Source: Agrococcus jejuensis
GTDB taxonomy: Bacteria; Actinomycetota; Actinomycetes; Actinomycetales; Microbacteriaceae
Length of the DNA: 64,000 bases
Assembly (NCBI RefSeq): GCF_007679035.1
Contig: NZ_VEFR01000003.1
Span: 186,001-250,000 of the forward strand
Direction of reading: 5' to 3'
The translations under genes were made by a program, and so were the position numbers. The notes below the pieces were generated by a model, which saw only the letters and a list, made by a program, of their open reading frames with translations, ran no database searches and was not told where the DNA came from. Positions 26,295-33,588 of the stretch are shown in pieces (the stretch's first letter is position 1; every line of letters begins with the position of its first letter).

Positions 26295-27374
26295 ATGAGC
26301 GACATCCCCGCAGCTGTCCGGCACGCCCGCCGAGGCGTGCGCCTCGCCGAGATCGACCCGCGCTCGACGCCCGGCTTCACGGGCGACAAGGCAGCGGGCG
26401 AGGCGCTGCTCGCCGAGCGCGCGGCGCACCTCGCCGAGCTGCAGGAGCGCCTGCACGCCTCCGCGACCGCGGGCGACGGCCGCAGCGTGCTCCTGCTGCT
26501 GCAGGGCATGGACACCGCAGGCAAGGGCGGGCTCGTGCGCCACGTCGTCGGGGCCGTCGACCCGCAGGGCGTGCGCATCACGTCGTTCAAGCGGCCGACG
26601 CCCGCCGAGCGCCGTCACGACTTCCTCTGGCGCATCGAGCGTGCGCTGCCGCAGCCCGGGCAGATCGGCGTCTTCGACCGATCCCACTACGAGGACGTGC
26701 TCATCCATCGCGTGCGCGGGCTGTCGAAGCCAGAGGTCGTCGAGGAGCGCTACGGGCGCATCGTCGACTTCGAGCGGCAGCTCGCGGACCACGGCGTGCA
26801 TCTCGTCAAGGTGATGCCGCACATCTCGTACGGCGAGCAGGGAGCCCGGCTGCTCGAGCGCCTCGACCGGCCCGACAAGCACTGGAAGTACAACCCGGGC
26901 GACGTCGACGAGCGCACGATGTGGGCCGAGTACCAGCGTGCCTACGCGATCGCGATCGACCGCACGGCGCGCGCGTCGGCGCCGTGGCACGTCGTGCCCG
27001 CCGACCGCAAGTGGTACGCGCGCCTCGCCGTGCAGGAGCTGCTCATCGAGGCGCTCGAGGCGATCGACCCCCAGTGGCCCGTCGCCGACTACGACGTCGA
27101 TGCCGAGCGCGAGCGGCTCGTCGCCCTCGGCGGCATCCCCGAGGAGGCGCTCGCGGCGTCGCCGGCGCTCGCCGGGTCGGACGAGCCGAAGGGCGCGAAG
27201 GCGAAGGGCGCGACGACGAGGAAGCGGTCGACGTCCAAGGCCGAGGAGTCGGCGACGTCGAAGTCCGCGAAGGGCAAGGGCAAGCGCAAGGACAAGGGCG
27301 AGGGCAAGGCAAAGGGCAAGGGCAAGCGCAAGGGCAAGGACTCGTCGGGCTCGAAGCGCAAGGGCAAGGGCTGA
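26295..27374 (+). CDS. polyphosphate kinase 2 family protein with lysine-rich tail
   Basis: This 359-residue enzyme moves phosphate between polyphosphate and nucleoside di- or monophosphates. Walker A is GMDTAGKGG (71-79), the Walker B/lid region is FDRSHYEDVL (from 127), and the C-terminal part of the core has KHWKYNPGDVDERTMWAEY. The core is complete by about residue 290. After it comes an unusual 61-residue tail (299-359) made almost entirely of lysine, glycine, serine and arginine, with repeated KGK and KRK. A basic tail could bind polyphosphate, nucleic acid or the ribosome, but that is inference. It sits inside the men region. Confidence 0.9.
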   Translation: MSDIPAAVRHARRGVRLAEIDPRSTPGFTGDKAAGEALLAERAAHLAELQERLHASATAGDGRSVLLLLQGMDTAGKGGLVRHVVGAVDPQGVRITSFKRPTPAERRHDFLWRIERALPQPGQIGVFDRSHYEDVLIHRVRGLSKPEVVEERYGRIVDFERQLADHGVHLVKVMPHISYGEQGARLLERLDRPDKHWKYNPGDVDERTMWAEYQRAYAIAIDRTARASAPWHVVPADRKWYARLAVQELLIEALEAIDPQWPVADYDVDAERERLVALGGIPEEALAASPALAGSDEPKGAKAKGATTRKRSTSKAEESATSKSAKGKGKRKDKGEGKAKGKGKRKGKDSSGSKRKGKG

Positions 27375-27631
27375 TGCTCGAGCTGCGCCCCGGCTGCGAG
27401 TGCTGCGACGTCGACCTGCCGCCCGCGTCCCTCGCGTTCATCTGCACGTTCGAGTGCACGTGGTGCGCGTCGTGCGCCGAGCGCATGGGGCACGAGTGCC
27501 CGAACTGCGGCGGCGACCTCGTGCGTCGTCCCGTCCGCCCCGCGCGCTTGCTGGCGGCGAACCCGCCATCGACGATCCGCGTCGTCGCGCCCGGCTGCGC
27601 CGCCCGCCTCGCGAGCGCCGGCCGTACGTGA
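27374..27631 (+). CDS. DUF1272 zinc-ribbon-like small protein
   Basis: The 85-residue protein begins MLELRPGCECCDVDLPP and has further cysteines in FECTWCASCAERM and CPNCGGDLVRRP, eight in all. This is the spacing expected for two zinc sites in the DUF1272 family (function unknown). The start overlaps the ppk2 stop by one base (TGATG), so the two are co-translated. Confidence 0.85.
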   Translation: MLELRPGCECCDVDLPPASLAFICTFECTWCASCAERMGHECPNCGGDLVRRPVRPARLLAANPPSTIRVVAPGCAARLASAGRT

Positions 27632-27667
27632 CGAGAGCCTGAGCGCTCGCCGTCGGGGCCGCGTGCG

Positions 27668-28066
27668 TCAGCCGACGATCGAGTGCCCGGCGTCGGCGAG
27701 CACGGCGAGCGCGCGATCGCGGTCGTCGGTGGCGACGAGCACGAGGTCGGCCGTCGCGGTGCCGACGACGAAGACGGGGAGGCCGGCCGCCGAGAGCGGC
27801 GCTGCGATCGAGGCCGTCATGCCAGGGGCGTCGAGCCCGTGGGCCGTTCCGCCGGTCCACAGCGCCACCCAACGGTCGACGTCGGCGTCGACCGCTGCGC
27901 GGATGACCGTCGTCCCGTCGGGCGCACGCACGATCGCCACGACCCCGTCGGCGTCGACGTGCGCGCCAGGGTCGGCATCGTGCTCGATGACGAGCTCGCC
28001 GGGCAGCACGTCGACGACCTGCGGCACGATCGCGAGCGTGATGGATGCGGCTGCGGTCTCGGGCAT
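27668..28066 (-). CDS. ACT-domain-like protein
   Basis: The 132-residue protein resembles the single-unit ACT-type amino-acid-binding family. It has IVPQVVDVLPGELVIEHDADPG at the start, GLDAPGMTASIAAPLSAAGLPVFVVGTATADLVLVA in the second half, and a final strand/helix. The second part carries the AAPLSxAGIPVFxxST-like pattern seen in the ACT_7 group. No enzyme domain is attached, so a regulatory or binding role is possible. Confidence 0.75.
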   Translation of the reverse strand: MPETAAASITLAIVPQVVDVLPGELVIEHDADPGAHVDADGVVAIVRAPDGTTVIRAAVDADVDRWVALWTGGTAHGLDAPGMTASIAAPLSAAGLPVFVVGTATADLVLVATDDRDRALAVLADAGHSIVG

Positions 28067-28072
28067 CCGACG

Positions 28073-28078
28073 ACCCTA
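28073..28078 (-). promoter_or_regulatory. -10 hexamer of the ACT-domain gene
   Basis: TAGGGT on the minus strand ends 6 bases before the ATG at 28066. Confidence 0.55.
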
Positions 28079-28099
28079 GTCGCGAGCGGCACCGCACGC

Positions 28100-28178
28100 C
28101 GTCGCGCATCGCAGGCGATCCGTGGGGTCGGAGGGGCATCTTCCCTCCGCCACCCCTGATCGCCTGCGATACGCGACG
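28100..28178. repeat. long hairpin element, apex family copy 2
   Basis: The 36-base arms 28100-28135 and 28143-28178 share a nearly perfect outer 21-base stem (CGTCGCG-ATCGCAGGCGATC) and a perfect inner GGAGGG. The loop is 7 bases. On the minus strand the apex is GAGGG-AAGATGC-CCCTC. It lies between menF and the ACT-domain gene. Confidence 0.85.
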
Positions 28179-28184
28179 AGGCGG

Positions 28185-29432
28185 CTACTCGAGCACGGGG
28201 CGCGGGGGCAGGGGGTCGCCGAAGGCGTCGACGATGGGGCGCAGCTTGATGGCCGTCTCGGCGAGCTCGTCGGCCGGCACGGAGTCGGCGACGATGCCCG
28301 CGCCCGCGAACGCGCGGATCGACCCGTCGGCCGCGACCTGCGCGCCGCGCAGCGCGATCGCCCACTCGCCGCCGCCCGACGCGTCCAGCCACCCGACCGG
28401 CCCCGCGTAGCGCCCGCGGTCGATGCCCTCGAGCTCTGCGAGGCGTGCGAGGGCGATCGGGCGCGGGGTGCCGGCGACGGCTGCCGTGGGATGCAGCGCC
28501 GCGAGGGCGTCGAGCACCGAGCCCTCGAGGGTGCCGGTGATGTCGGTCGCGAGATGCCACAGGTTCGGCAGCCGCAGCGGGTAGGGCCCGCTCGTCGCGA
28601 GGTCGCGCGAGATCGGGCGCAGGGACTCGAGGGCCGACTCGGCCGCGAGGCGGTGCTCGCCGACGTCCTTCGGGTGCACCGCGAGGGCCTCGGCGGCCTC
28701 GCCGTCGAGCTCGGGCGTCGCGCCGCGCGCCGCCGTGCCGGCGAGCACCCGCGTGAACGTGCGACCGTCGCGCGCGGCGACGAGCATCTCGGGGCTCGCC
28801 CCCAGCAGGCCGTCGACCGCGTAGGTGATGGCGTCGGGATAGCGGCGGCGGAGGCCCAGCAGGGCGCTGCGCAGGTCGGCGCCCACAGGCAGCGCTCCCA
28901 CGAGGTCGCGTGCGAGCACGACCTTCTCGAGCTCGCCCGCCTGGATGGCTGCGACGGCCTCGCCGACGATCGCCGCGTACCGCTCGGGATCGATGGTGCC
29001 GGGGGAGAGGGCGACGCGCACGTCGTCGACCTCGCGCTTGGGCGACGGCTCGGGCAAGGGCTCGTCGTCGACGGCGATGCGGGTCGTCCACGCGTCGTCG
29101 CCTCGGCGGCCGAGCACGATGCGCGGCACGATGAGCACCGACTCCGCGGCGGAGTCGTCGGCGAACGCGAACGTGCCGAACGCCACGAGGCCCGTGCCGT
29201 GGGCGCCGACCTCGTCGGTCACGTCGGCGGCCGCGACCAGCGCATCCCACGCCGCCGCGGCATCCGCGATCCGCTCGGGTCCGGACACCGTGATGCGCAG
29301 CGCCTCACCCACCCCGACCAGCCCATCGCCCGAGCGCACGAACGCCAGCGGGGCGCTCGCGTCGGTGTGCGCGATGAGTCGACCGTGGGCGGCGCGCGTC
29401 GTCACGACGCGCAGTCGTCGCTGGGCCTGCAC
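28185..29432 (-). CDS. menF: isochorismate synthase
   Basis: This chorismate-binding-family enzyme (415 residues) isomerises chorismate to isochorismate. The C-terminal core shows KVVLARDLVG, YPDAITYAVDGLLGASPEMLVAARDGRTFTRVLAGTA, the region around DITGTLEGSVLDALAALHPTAAVAGTPRPIAL, and YAGPVGWLDASGGGEWAIALRGAQV. The GTG start at 29432 is fixed by TAGGCT 7 bases upstream. It is divergent from menG with 79 bases between the starts, so both ends of the pathway are driven from one short region. Confidence 0.93.
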   Translation of the reverse strand: MQAQRRLRVVTTRAAHGRLIAHTDASAPLAFVRSGDGLVGVGEALRITVSGPERIADAAAAWDALVAAADVTDEVGAHGTGLVAFGTFAFADDSAAESVLIVPRIVLGRRGDDAWTTRIAVDDEPLPEPSPKREVDDVRVALSPGTIDPERYAAIVGEAVAAIQAGELEKVVLARDLVGALPVGADLRSALLGLRRRYPDAITYAVDGLLGASPEMLVAARDGRTFTRVLAGTAARGATPELDGEAAEALAVHPKDVGEHRLAAESALESLRPISRDLATSGPYPLRLPNLWHLATDITGTLEGSVLDALAALHPTAAVAGTPRPIALARLAELEGIDRGRYAGPVGWLDASGGGEWAIALRGAQVAADGSIRAFAGAGIVADSVPADELAETAIKLRPIVDAFGDPLPPRPVLE

Positions 29433-29439
29433 GACAGCC

Positions 29440-29445
29440 AGCCTA
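29440..29445 (-). promoter_or_regulatory. -10 hexamer of menF
   Basis: TAGGCT on the minus strand ends 7 bases before the GTG at 29432. Confidence 0.55.
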
Positions 29446-29498
29446 CGCTCGCAGCGCATGCGCGTCGGATCGGCTCCGACGTGGGATGCGCGCCACCG

Positions 29499-29504
29499 TA
29501 GGAT
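29499..29504 (+). promoter_or_regulatory. -10 hexamer of menG
   Basis: TAGGAT ends 7 bases before the GTG at 29512. The in-frame ATG at 29503 lies within the hexamer, which argues that GTG is the true start. Confidence 0.55.
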
Positions 29505-29511
29505 GGATGCC

Positions 29512-30261
29512 GTGGGGGCAGCGGACCTGGGCAAGGACCCGAGCGAGGTCGCGGCGATGTTCGACGCCACCGCCAAGCGATACGACCTGATGAACGGGCT
29601 CTTCACGCTCGGCAACGACCGGCTCTGGCGACTGCAGATGAATCGCGCCGTCGCGCCGCAGCCGGGCGAGCGCATCCTCGACGTCGCCGCGGGCACCGGC
29701 ACGTCGTCAGCGCCAATGGCCAAGGCCGGCGCGCTCGTGACCGCGCTCGACTTCAGCGCGGGCATGATCGACGAGGGGCGCCGCAGGTACCCCGAGATCG
29801 AGTTCGTGCAGGGCGACGCGCAGGAGCTGCCCTTCGGCGACGAGACGTTCGACGCCGTCACCATCTCGTTCGGCTTCCGCAACGTGCAGGACCCCAAGGC
29901 TGCGCTGTCGGAGTTCTTCCGCGTGCTGAAGCCCGGCGGTCGCCTGCTCGTCTGCGAGGCCTCGAAGCCGCCGCTGGGCGTCGCGCGCGCCGGTCACAAG
30001 GCGTTCATGCGCACCGTGCCGGTCGTCGGCCGCCTCGCATCGTCGAATCCGGAGTCGTACCGGTACCTCGTCGACTCGATCGAGGCGTGGCCCGACCAGC
30101 AGACCCTCTCGCGGTGGATCCGCGGCGCCGGCTTCACGCGCGTCGCGCACCGCAACCTCACGATGGGCGCGGTCGCACTGCACCGCGGCCGCAAGCCCAC
30201 GGAGCAGACGATGCGCATGGCCATCATCGAGCGACCCGCCGCCGACGAGGCGACGGCGTGA
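29512..30261 (+). CDS. menG: demethylmenaquinone methyltransferase
   Basis: This 249-residue SAM-dependent methyltransferase of the UbiE/MenG family carries out the last step of menaquinone synthesis. The N-terminal family mark is AMFDATAKRYDLMNGLFTLG, motif I is ILDVAAGTGTSS, and FVQGDAQELPFGDETFDAVTISFGFRNVQDP and FRVLKPGGRLLVCEASKPP follow. The GTG at 29512 is preferred to an in-frame ATG three codons earlier that overlaps the -10 box. The stop overlaps the next start by four bases (GTGA), coupling it to the polyprenyl synthase. Confidence 0.95.
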   Translation: MGAADLGKDPSEVAAMFDATAKRYDLMNGLFTLGNDRLWRLQMNRAVAPQPGERILDVAAGTGTSSAPMAKAGALVTALDFSAGMIDEGRRRYPEIEFVQGDAQELPFGDETFDAVTISFGFRNVQDPKAALSEFFRVLKPGGRLLVCEASKPPLGVARAGHKAFMRTVPVVGRLASSNPESYRYLVDSIEAWPDQQTLSRWIRGAGFTRVAHRNLTMGAVALHRGRKPTEQTMRMAIIERPAADEATA

Positions 30262-31265
30262 GCGGCCTCGCCGCCTCGCTCGGGATCACGCTCGACGAGG
30301 CAGCCCCTCCCGAGCGCGAGCTCGTCGACGCCCTCGAGCGCGGTCTCGTGCTCGTCGAGCAGGCGCTCGACCGCGACGTCGCGCTCACGGATCCGATCGC
30401 GGACTCGATGACGCGATACCTGAAGGATGCGGGCGGCAAGCGCACGCGTCCCATGCTCGTCATGCTCGCCGCGCAGCTCGGCGACGGCGTGACCGATGCC
30501 GTCGTCTCGGCGGCGGAGGTCGTCGAGATCACGCACCTCGCGAGCCTGTACCACGACGATGTCATGGACAGGGCGACGCTGCGTCGCGGCGTCCCCGCAG
30601 CGCAGGAGGTCTGGGGCAACTCGGTCGCGATCCTCGCGGGCGACCTGCTCTTCGCCCGCGCCGGCGCCGTCGGCGCGCGCCTCGGCACCGAGTTCGCCGC
30701 CATCCACGCGCACACGTTCGAGCGCATGTGCCTCGGGCAGCTGCACGAGACGCTGGGGCCGCAGGACGCCGATCCCGTCGAGCACTACATCCGCGTGCTC
30801 GCCGACAAGACGGGCTCGCTCATCGCCTCGGCCGCCGAGCTCGGTGCCCTCACGGGGAACGCGGATCCCGCGTACCGGCAGCCGCTGCGTGACTTCGGCG
30901 AGCGCATCGGCGTCGCGTTCCAGCTCGTCGACGACGTGCTCGACCTGTCGTCGTCGCCCGAGACCGGCAAGGTCGCGGGCACCGACCTGCGCGCGGGCGT
31001 CATCACGCTGCCGCTGCTGCGCCTGCGGGCCGCAGCGGAGTCGGATGCCGACGCGGCCGCGCTGCTCGCCGACATCGAGCGCAAGGGCGACGACTTCCCC
31101 GACGCCGTCGCCAGGCTGCGCGAGCATGCCGCGACGGTCGACACGCTCGCCGAGGCCGAGCGGTGGCGCGACGGAGCCCACGAGGCGCTGACGGCGCTGC
31201 CCGTCGGCCCCGTGCGCGACGCGCTCGACGCGTTCGCCGCATCCCTCGTCACCCGCACCCGCTAG
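30258..31265 (+). CDS. polyprenyl diphosphate synthase (menaquinone side chain)
   Basis: This 335-residue trans-isoprenyl diphosphate synthase has both Asp-rich motifs: LYHDDVMDRA for the allylic substrate and QLVDDVLDLS for isopentenyl diphosphate. It also has the GGKRTRPMLV lysine/arginine pocket. Placement directly after menG and the overall length fit a hepta- or octaprenyl-type synthase that supplies the tail used by MenA. Chain length cannot be told from sequence alone. The GTG start overlaps the menG stop. Confidence 0.93.
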   Translation: MSGLAASLGITLDEAAPPERELVDALERGLVLVEQALDRDVALTDPIADSMTRYLKDAGGKRTRPMLVMLAAQLGDGVTDAVVSAAEVVEITHLASLYHDDVMDRATLRRGVPAAQEVWGNSVAILAGDLLFARAGAVGARLGTEFAAIHAHTFERMCLGQLHETLGPQDADPVEHYIRVLADKTGSLIASAAELGALTGNADPAYRQPLRDFGERIGVAFQLVDDVLDLSSSPETGKVAGTDLRAGVITLPLLRLRAAAESDADAAALLADIERKGDDFPDAVARLREHAATVDTLAEAERWRDGAHEALTALPVGPVRDALDAFAASLVTRTR

Positions 31266-31294
31266 TCGCGCACCGCGCGCTCGAGAGGACCCCC

Positions 31295-32662
31295 ATGCCC
31301 ACCATGCTCCGCGTCGCCGTCGTCGGCGCCGGTCCCGCAGGCATCTACGCCGCCGACATCCTCAAGAAGTCCGTCGCCGAGACCGGCGGCGACGTGTCGA
31401 TCGACCTGTTCGAGCACCTGCCCGCGCCGTACGGACTCGTGCGCTACGGCGTCGCGCCCGACCACCCGCGCATCAAGGGCATCATCTCGGCGCTGCGCGA
31501 GGTGCTCGAGTCGGGCGTCGTGCGCTTCTTCGGCAACGTGCGCTTCGGCGTCGACATCCAGCTCGAGGATCTGCAGCGCCACTACCACGCGGTGATCTTC
31601 GCGACGGGTGCCGTGAAGGATGCGCCGCTCGTGATCCCCGGCGTCGACCTGCCAGGCTCGTACGGCGCCGCCGACTTCGTGTCGTGGTTCGACGGCCACC
31701 CCGACGTGCCGCGCACGTGGCCGCTCGAGGCCGAGGGCGTCGCGGTGCTGGGCGTCGGCAACGTCGCGCTCGACGTCGCCCGCATGCTCGCGAAGCATCC
31801 CGAGGATCTGCTGCCCACCGAGGTGCCCGCCAACGTCGTCGAGGGCCTCGAGGCCTCGCCCGTGACCGACGTGCACGTCTTCGGCCGTCGTGGCCCGCTC
31901 GACGTGAAGTTCACGCCGCTCGAGCTGCGCGAGCTCGGCGAGCTGCGCGACGTCGACATGGTGCTGTACGACGAGGACTTCGGCGTCGACCCCGACGAGG
32001 AGTCGCGCAAGGCGAACAAGCAGATCCTCGTGATCTCGCGCGTGCTCGACCAGTGGCGGCAGCGCGAGACCGGCGCGGCATCGCGTCGCCTGCACCTGCA
32101 CTTCTGGTCGCGGCCCGTCGAGATCGTCGGCGACGACGGCGTGACGGCCCTGCGCGTCGAGCGCACCCGCCCCGACGGCCAGGGCGGCATCGAGGGCACC
32201 GGCGAGCTGCGCGACGTGCCCGTGCAGGCCGTGTACCGGGCGATCGGCTACTTCTCGTCGCCGCTGCCGGGCGTGCCGTTCGACGAGCTGCGCGGCGTCA
32301 TCCCCAACGAGGCCGGCCGCGTCGTCGACGGCGTGCGCCCGCTGCCCGGCGTGTACGCCACCGGCTGGATCAAGCGCGGACCCGTCGGCCTCATCGGCCA
32401 CACGAAGTCCGACGCGAAGGAGACGATCGAGCAGCTGCTCTCCGACGAGCTCTCGTGGTGGACGCCCGAGGACGCGAGCGCCGACGCCATCCCCGCGCTG
32501 CTCGCCGAGCGCGGCGTCGACTGGACGGACATCGCCGGCTGGATCCGTCTCGACGGACACGAGATGTCGCTGGGCGAGCCGCACGGCCGCGCTCGCATCA
32601 AGGTCGTGCCGCGCGACGAGATGATCACGATCTCGCGGGCGGGGATGAACGCCGAGCGCTAG
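31295..32662 (+). CDS. FAD-dependent ferredoxin--NADP reductase (FprA-like)
   Basis: This 455-residue flavoprotein of the adrenodoxin-reductase type moves electrons between NADPH and ferredoxin. FAD binding is shown by VAVVGAGPAGIYAADIL and the NADP site by VAVLGVGNVALDVARML. LPAPYGLVRYGVAPDHPRIKGI and GWIKRGPVGLIGHTKSDA are typical of the mycobacterial FprA group. GAGAGGA lies at good spacing before the ATG. It follows the polyprenyl synthase by 29 bases. Its stop interlocks with the stop of the convergent marR-type gene. Confidence 0.93.
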   Translation: MPTMLRVAVVGAGPAGIYAADILKKSVAETGGDVSIDLFEHLPAPYGLVRYGVAPDHPRIKGIISALREVLESGVVRFFGNVRFGVDIQLEDLQRHYHAVIFATGAVKDAPLVIPGVDLPGSYGAADFVSWFDGHPDVPRTWPLEAEGVAVLGVGNVALDVARMLAKHPEDLLPTEVPANVVEGLEASPVTDVHVFGRRGPLDVKFTPLELRELGELRDVDMVLYDEDFGVDPDEESRKANKQILVISRVLDQWRQRETGAASRRLHLHFWSRPVEIVGDDGVTALRVERTRPDGQGGIEGTGELRDVPVQAVYRAIGYFSSPLPGVPFDELRGVIPNEAGRVVDGVRPLPGVYATGWIKRGPVGLIGHTKSDAKETIEQLLSDELSWWTPEDASADAIPALLAERGVDWTDIAGWIRLDGHEMSLGEPHGRARIKVVPRDEMITISRAGMNAER

Positions 32663-33120
32663 GCGCCACGCGGCGCGTCGGCGCGCAGCGACCGCGTCAT
32701 GCGGTGCAGCGCGTCGAGGACCCGCTGCTGCTCCGCGTCCCCGAGGCCGTCGAGCATGCGGCGCTCGACGTCGCGCACCGCGACGGTCGCGGCAGCGAGG
32801 CTCGCGCGGCCACGTGCCGTGAGGCGCACGGGGAGGGCCTTGCCGACCGCGTCCTCGGGCGGCCGCTCGACGGCGCCGTCGCGCTCGAGCGTCTGCAGCA
32901 GCACGTGCATCGACTGCCGTGTGACGAACGCGCCGCGCGCGAGCTCGGAGCCCGACATGCCGGGTCCCTGCGCGAGCAGCTCGAGGCACGAGTAGTGCGT
33001 GATCGTCATGCCCAGCGGGCGCAGCGCCTCCTCCATCGCGGAGCGCAGCGCGCTCGACGCCTCCTTGAGCGCGTAGCCGAGCGACGAGTCGAGATGGATG
33101 CCGTCGGACGCCTGGTGCAT
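32659..33120 (-). CDS. MarR family transcriptional regulator
   Basis: The 153-residue winged-helix regulator shows THYSCLELLAQGPGMSGSELARGAFVTRQSMHVLLQTLERDGAVERP as the helix-turn-helix and LPVRLTARGRASLAAA as the wing and following helix, both standard for MarR. It is divergent from the VOC-family gene. One palindromic operator overlaps its own start codon, which predicts autorepression. The ligand is unknown, possibly a substrate of the VOC protein. The last base of the stop triplet is shared with the fpr stop on the other strand. Confidence 0.9.
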   Translation of the reverse strand: MHQASDGIHLDSSLGYALKEASSALRSAMEEALRPLGMTITHYSCLELLAQGPGMSGSELARGAFVTRQSMHVLLQTLERDGAVERPPEDAVGKALPVRLTARGRASLAAATVAVRDVERRMLDGLGDAEQQRVLDALHRMTRSLRADAPRGA

Positions 33121-33135
33121 GTCAGTAGTCTGACA
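33120..33135. promoter_or_regulatory. palindromic operator 1 of the MarR/VOC pair
   Basis: TGTCAGTAGTCTGACA has perfect 6-base half sites TGTCAG/CTGACA with a 4-base centre. It covers the first base of the marR-type start codon and the base before it, and abuts the TAGACT box (33136-33141) of the VOC gene. Confidence 0.75.
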
Positions 33136-33141
33136 TAGACT
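33136..33141 (+). promoter_or_regulatory. -10 hexamer of the VOC-family gene
   Basis: TAGACT sits between the two operators. It predicts a transcript start near 33148, inside operator 2. No clear -35 is seen. Confidence 0.45.
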
Positions 33142-33147
33142 CCCTCG

Positions 33148-33163
33148 TGTCAACCAACTGACA
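33148..33163. promoter_or_regulatory. palindromic operator 2 of the MarR/VOC pair
   Basis: TGTCAACCAACTGACA has half sites TGTCAA/CTGACA with the same spacing as operator 1. The centres are 28 bases apart. On the minus strand it contains TTGACA, a likely -35 for the marR-type gene. Confidence 0.7.
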
Positions 33164-33179
33164 TGAAAGCGAGGGCAGC

Positions 33180-33545
33180 ATGCCCGTCACCGGTCCCGAC
33201 TTCGTCTCGCTGCAGGTCCGCGACCTCGCAGCCTCGCAGGCGTTCTACGAGCGCTACCTCGGCCTCGAGCGCTCGCCCGCCGGACCGCCGCACGCCGTCG
33301 TGTTCACGACGACGCCCGTCGCCTTCGCGCTGCGCGACCTCGTCGAGGGCACCGACCTCGATGCCTCGCACCCGGGGCTCGGCGTCGCCCTCTGGCTGCA
33401 CGCCACCGACGTGCAGCAGATCCACGACGCGCTCGTCGCCGACGGCCACGCGATCGCCGTCGCGCCGTTCGACGGCCCCTTCGGTCGCACGTGCACGCTC
33501 GTCGACCCCGACGGCTACCGCATCACGCTGCACGACCGCGCGTGA
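33180..33545 (+). CDS. VOC family (glyoxalase/dioxygenase superfamily) protein
   Basis: The 121-residue protein has a paired beta-alpha-beta-beta-beta fold, with FVSLQVRDLAASQAFYERYLGLE at the start and FGRTCTLVDPDGYRITLHD at the end, the usual VOC signature. Family members bind a metal and act as lyases, isomerases, dioxygenases or antibiotic-binding resistance proteins, so the role here is open. GAGGG precedes the ATG. Control by the divergent MarR-type protein is suggested by the two operators. Confidence 0.85.
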   Translation: MPVTGPDFVSLQVRDLAASQAFYERYLGLERSPAGPPHAVVFTTTPVAFALRDLVEGTDLDASHPGLGVALWLHATDVQQIHDALVADGHAIAVAPFDGPFGRTCTLVDPDGYRITLHDRA

Positions 33546-33549
33546 GGAG

Positions 33550-33575
33550 GGCGGCGGGCATCCGCGCCCGCCGCC
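33550..33575. terminator. hairpin between the convergent VOC and GH36 genes
   Basis: A perfect 10-base-pair stem (GGCGGCGGGC with GCCCGCCGCC) surrounds a 6-base loop. It lies just after the VOC stop and before the GH36 stop on the other strand, so it can serve both transcripts. Confidence 0.65.
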
Positions 33576-33588
33576 CCGCCGGCCGTGC

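Noticed and set aside
29503..29505. ATG at 29503 as the start of menG
   Set aside because: It lies within the -10 hexamer TAGGAT and could not be transcribed from that promoter. GTG at 29512 is preferred.
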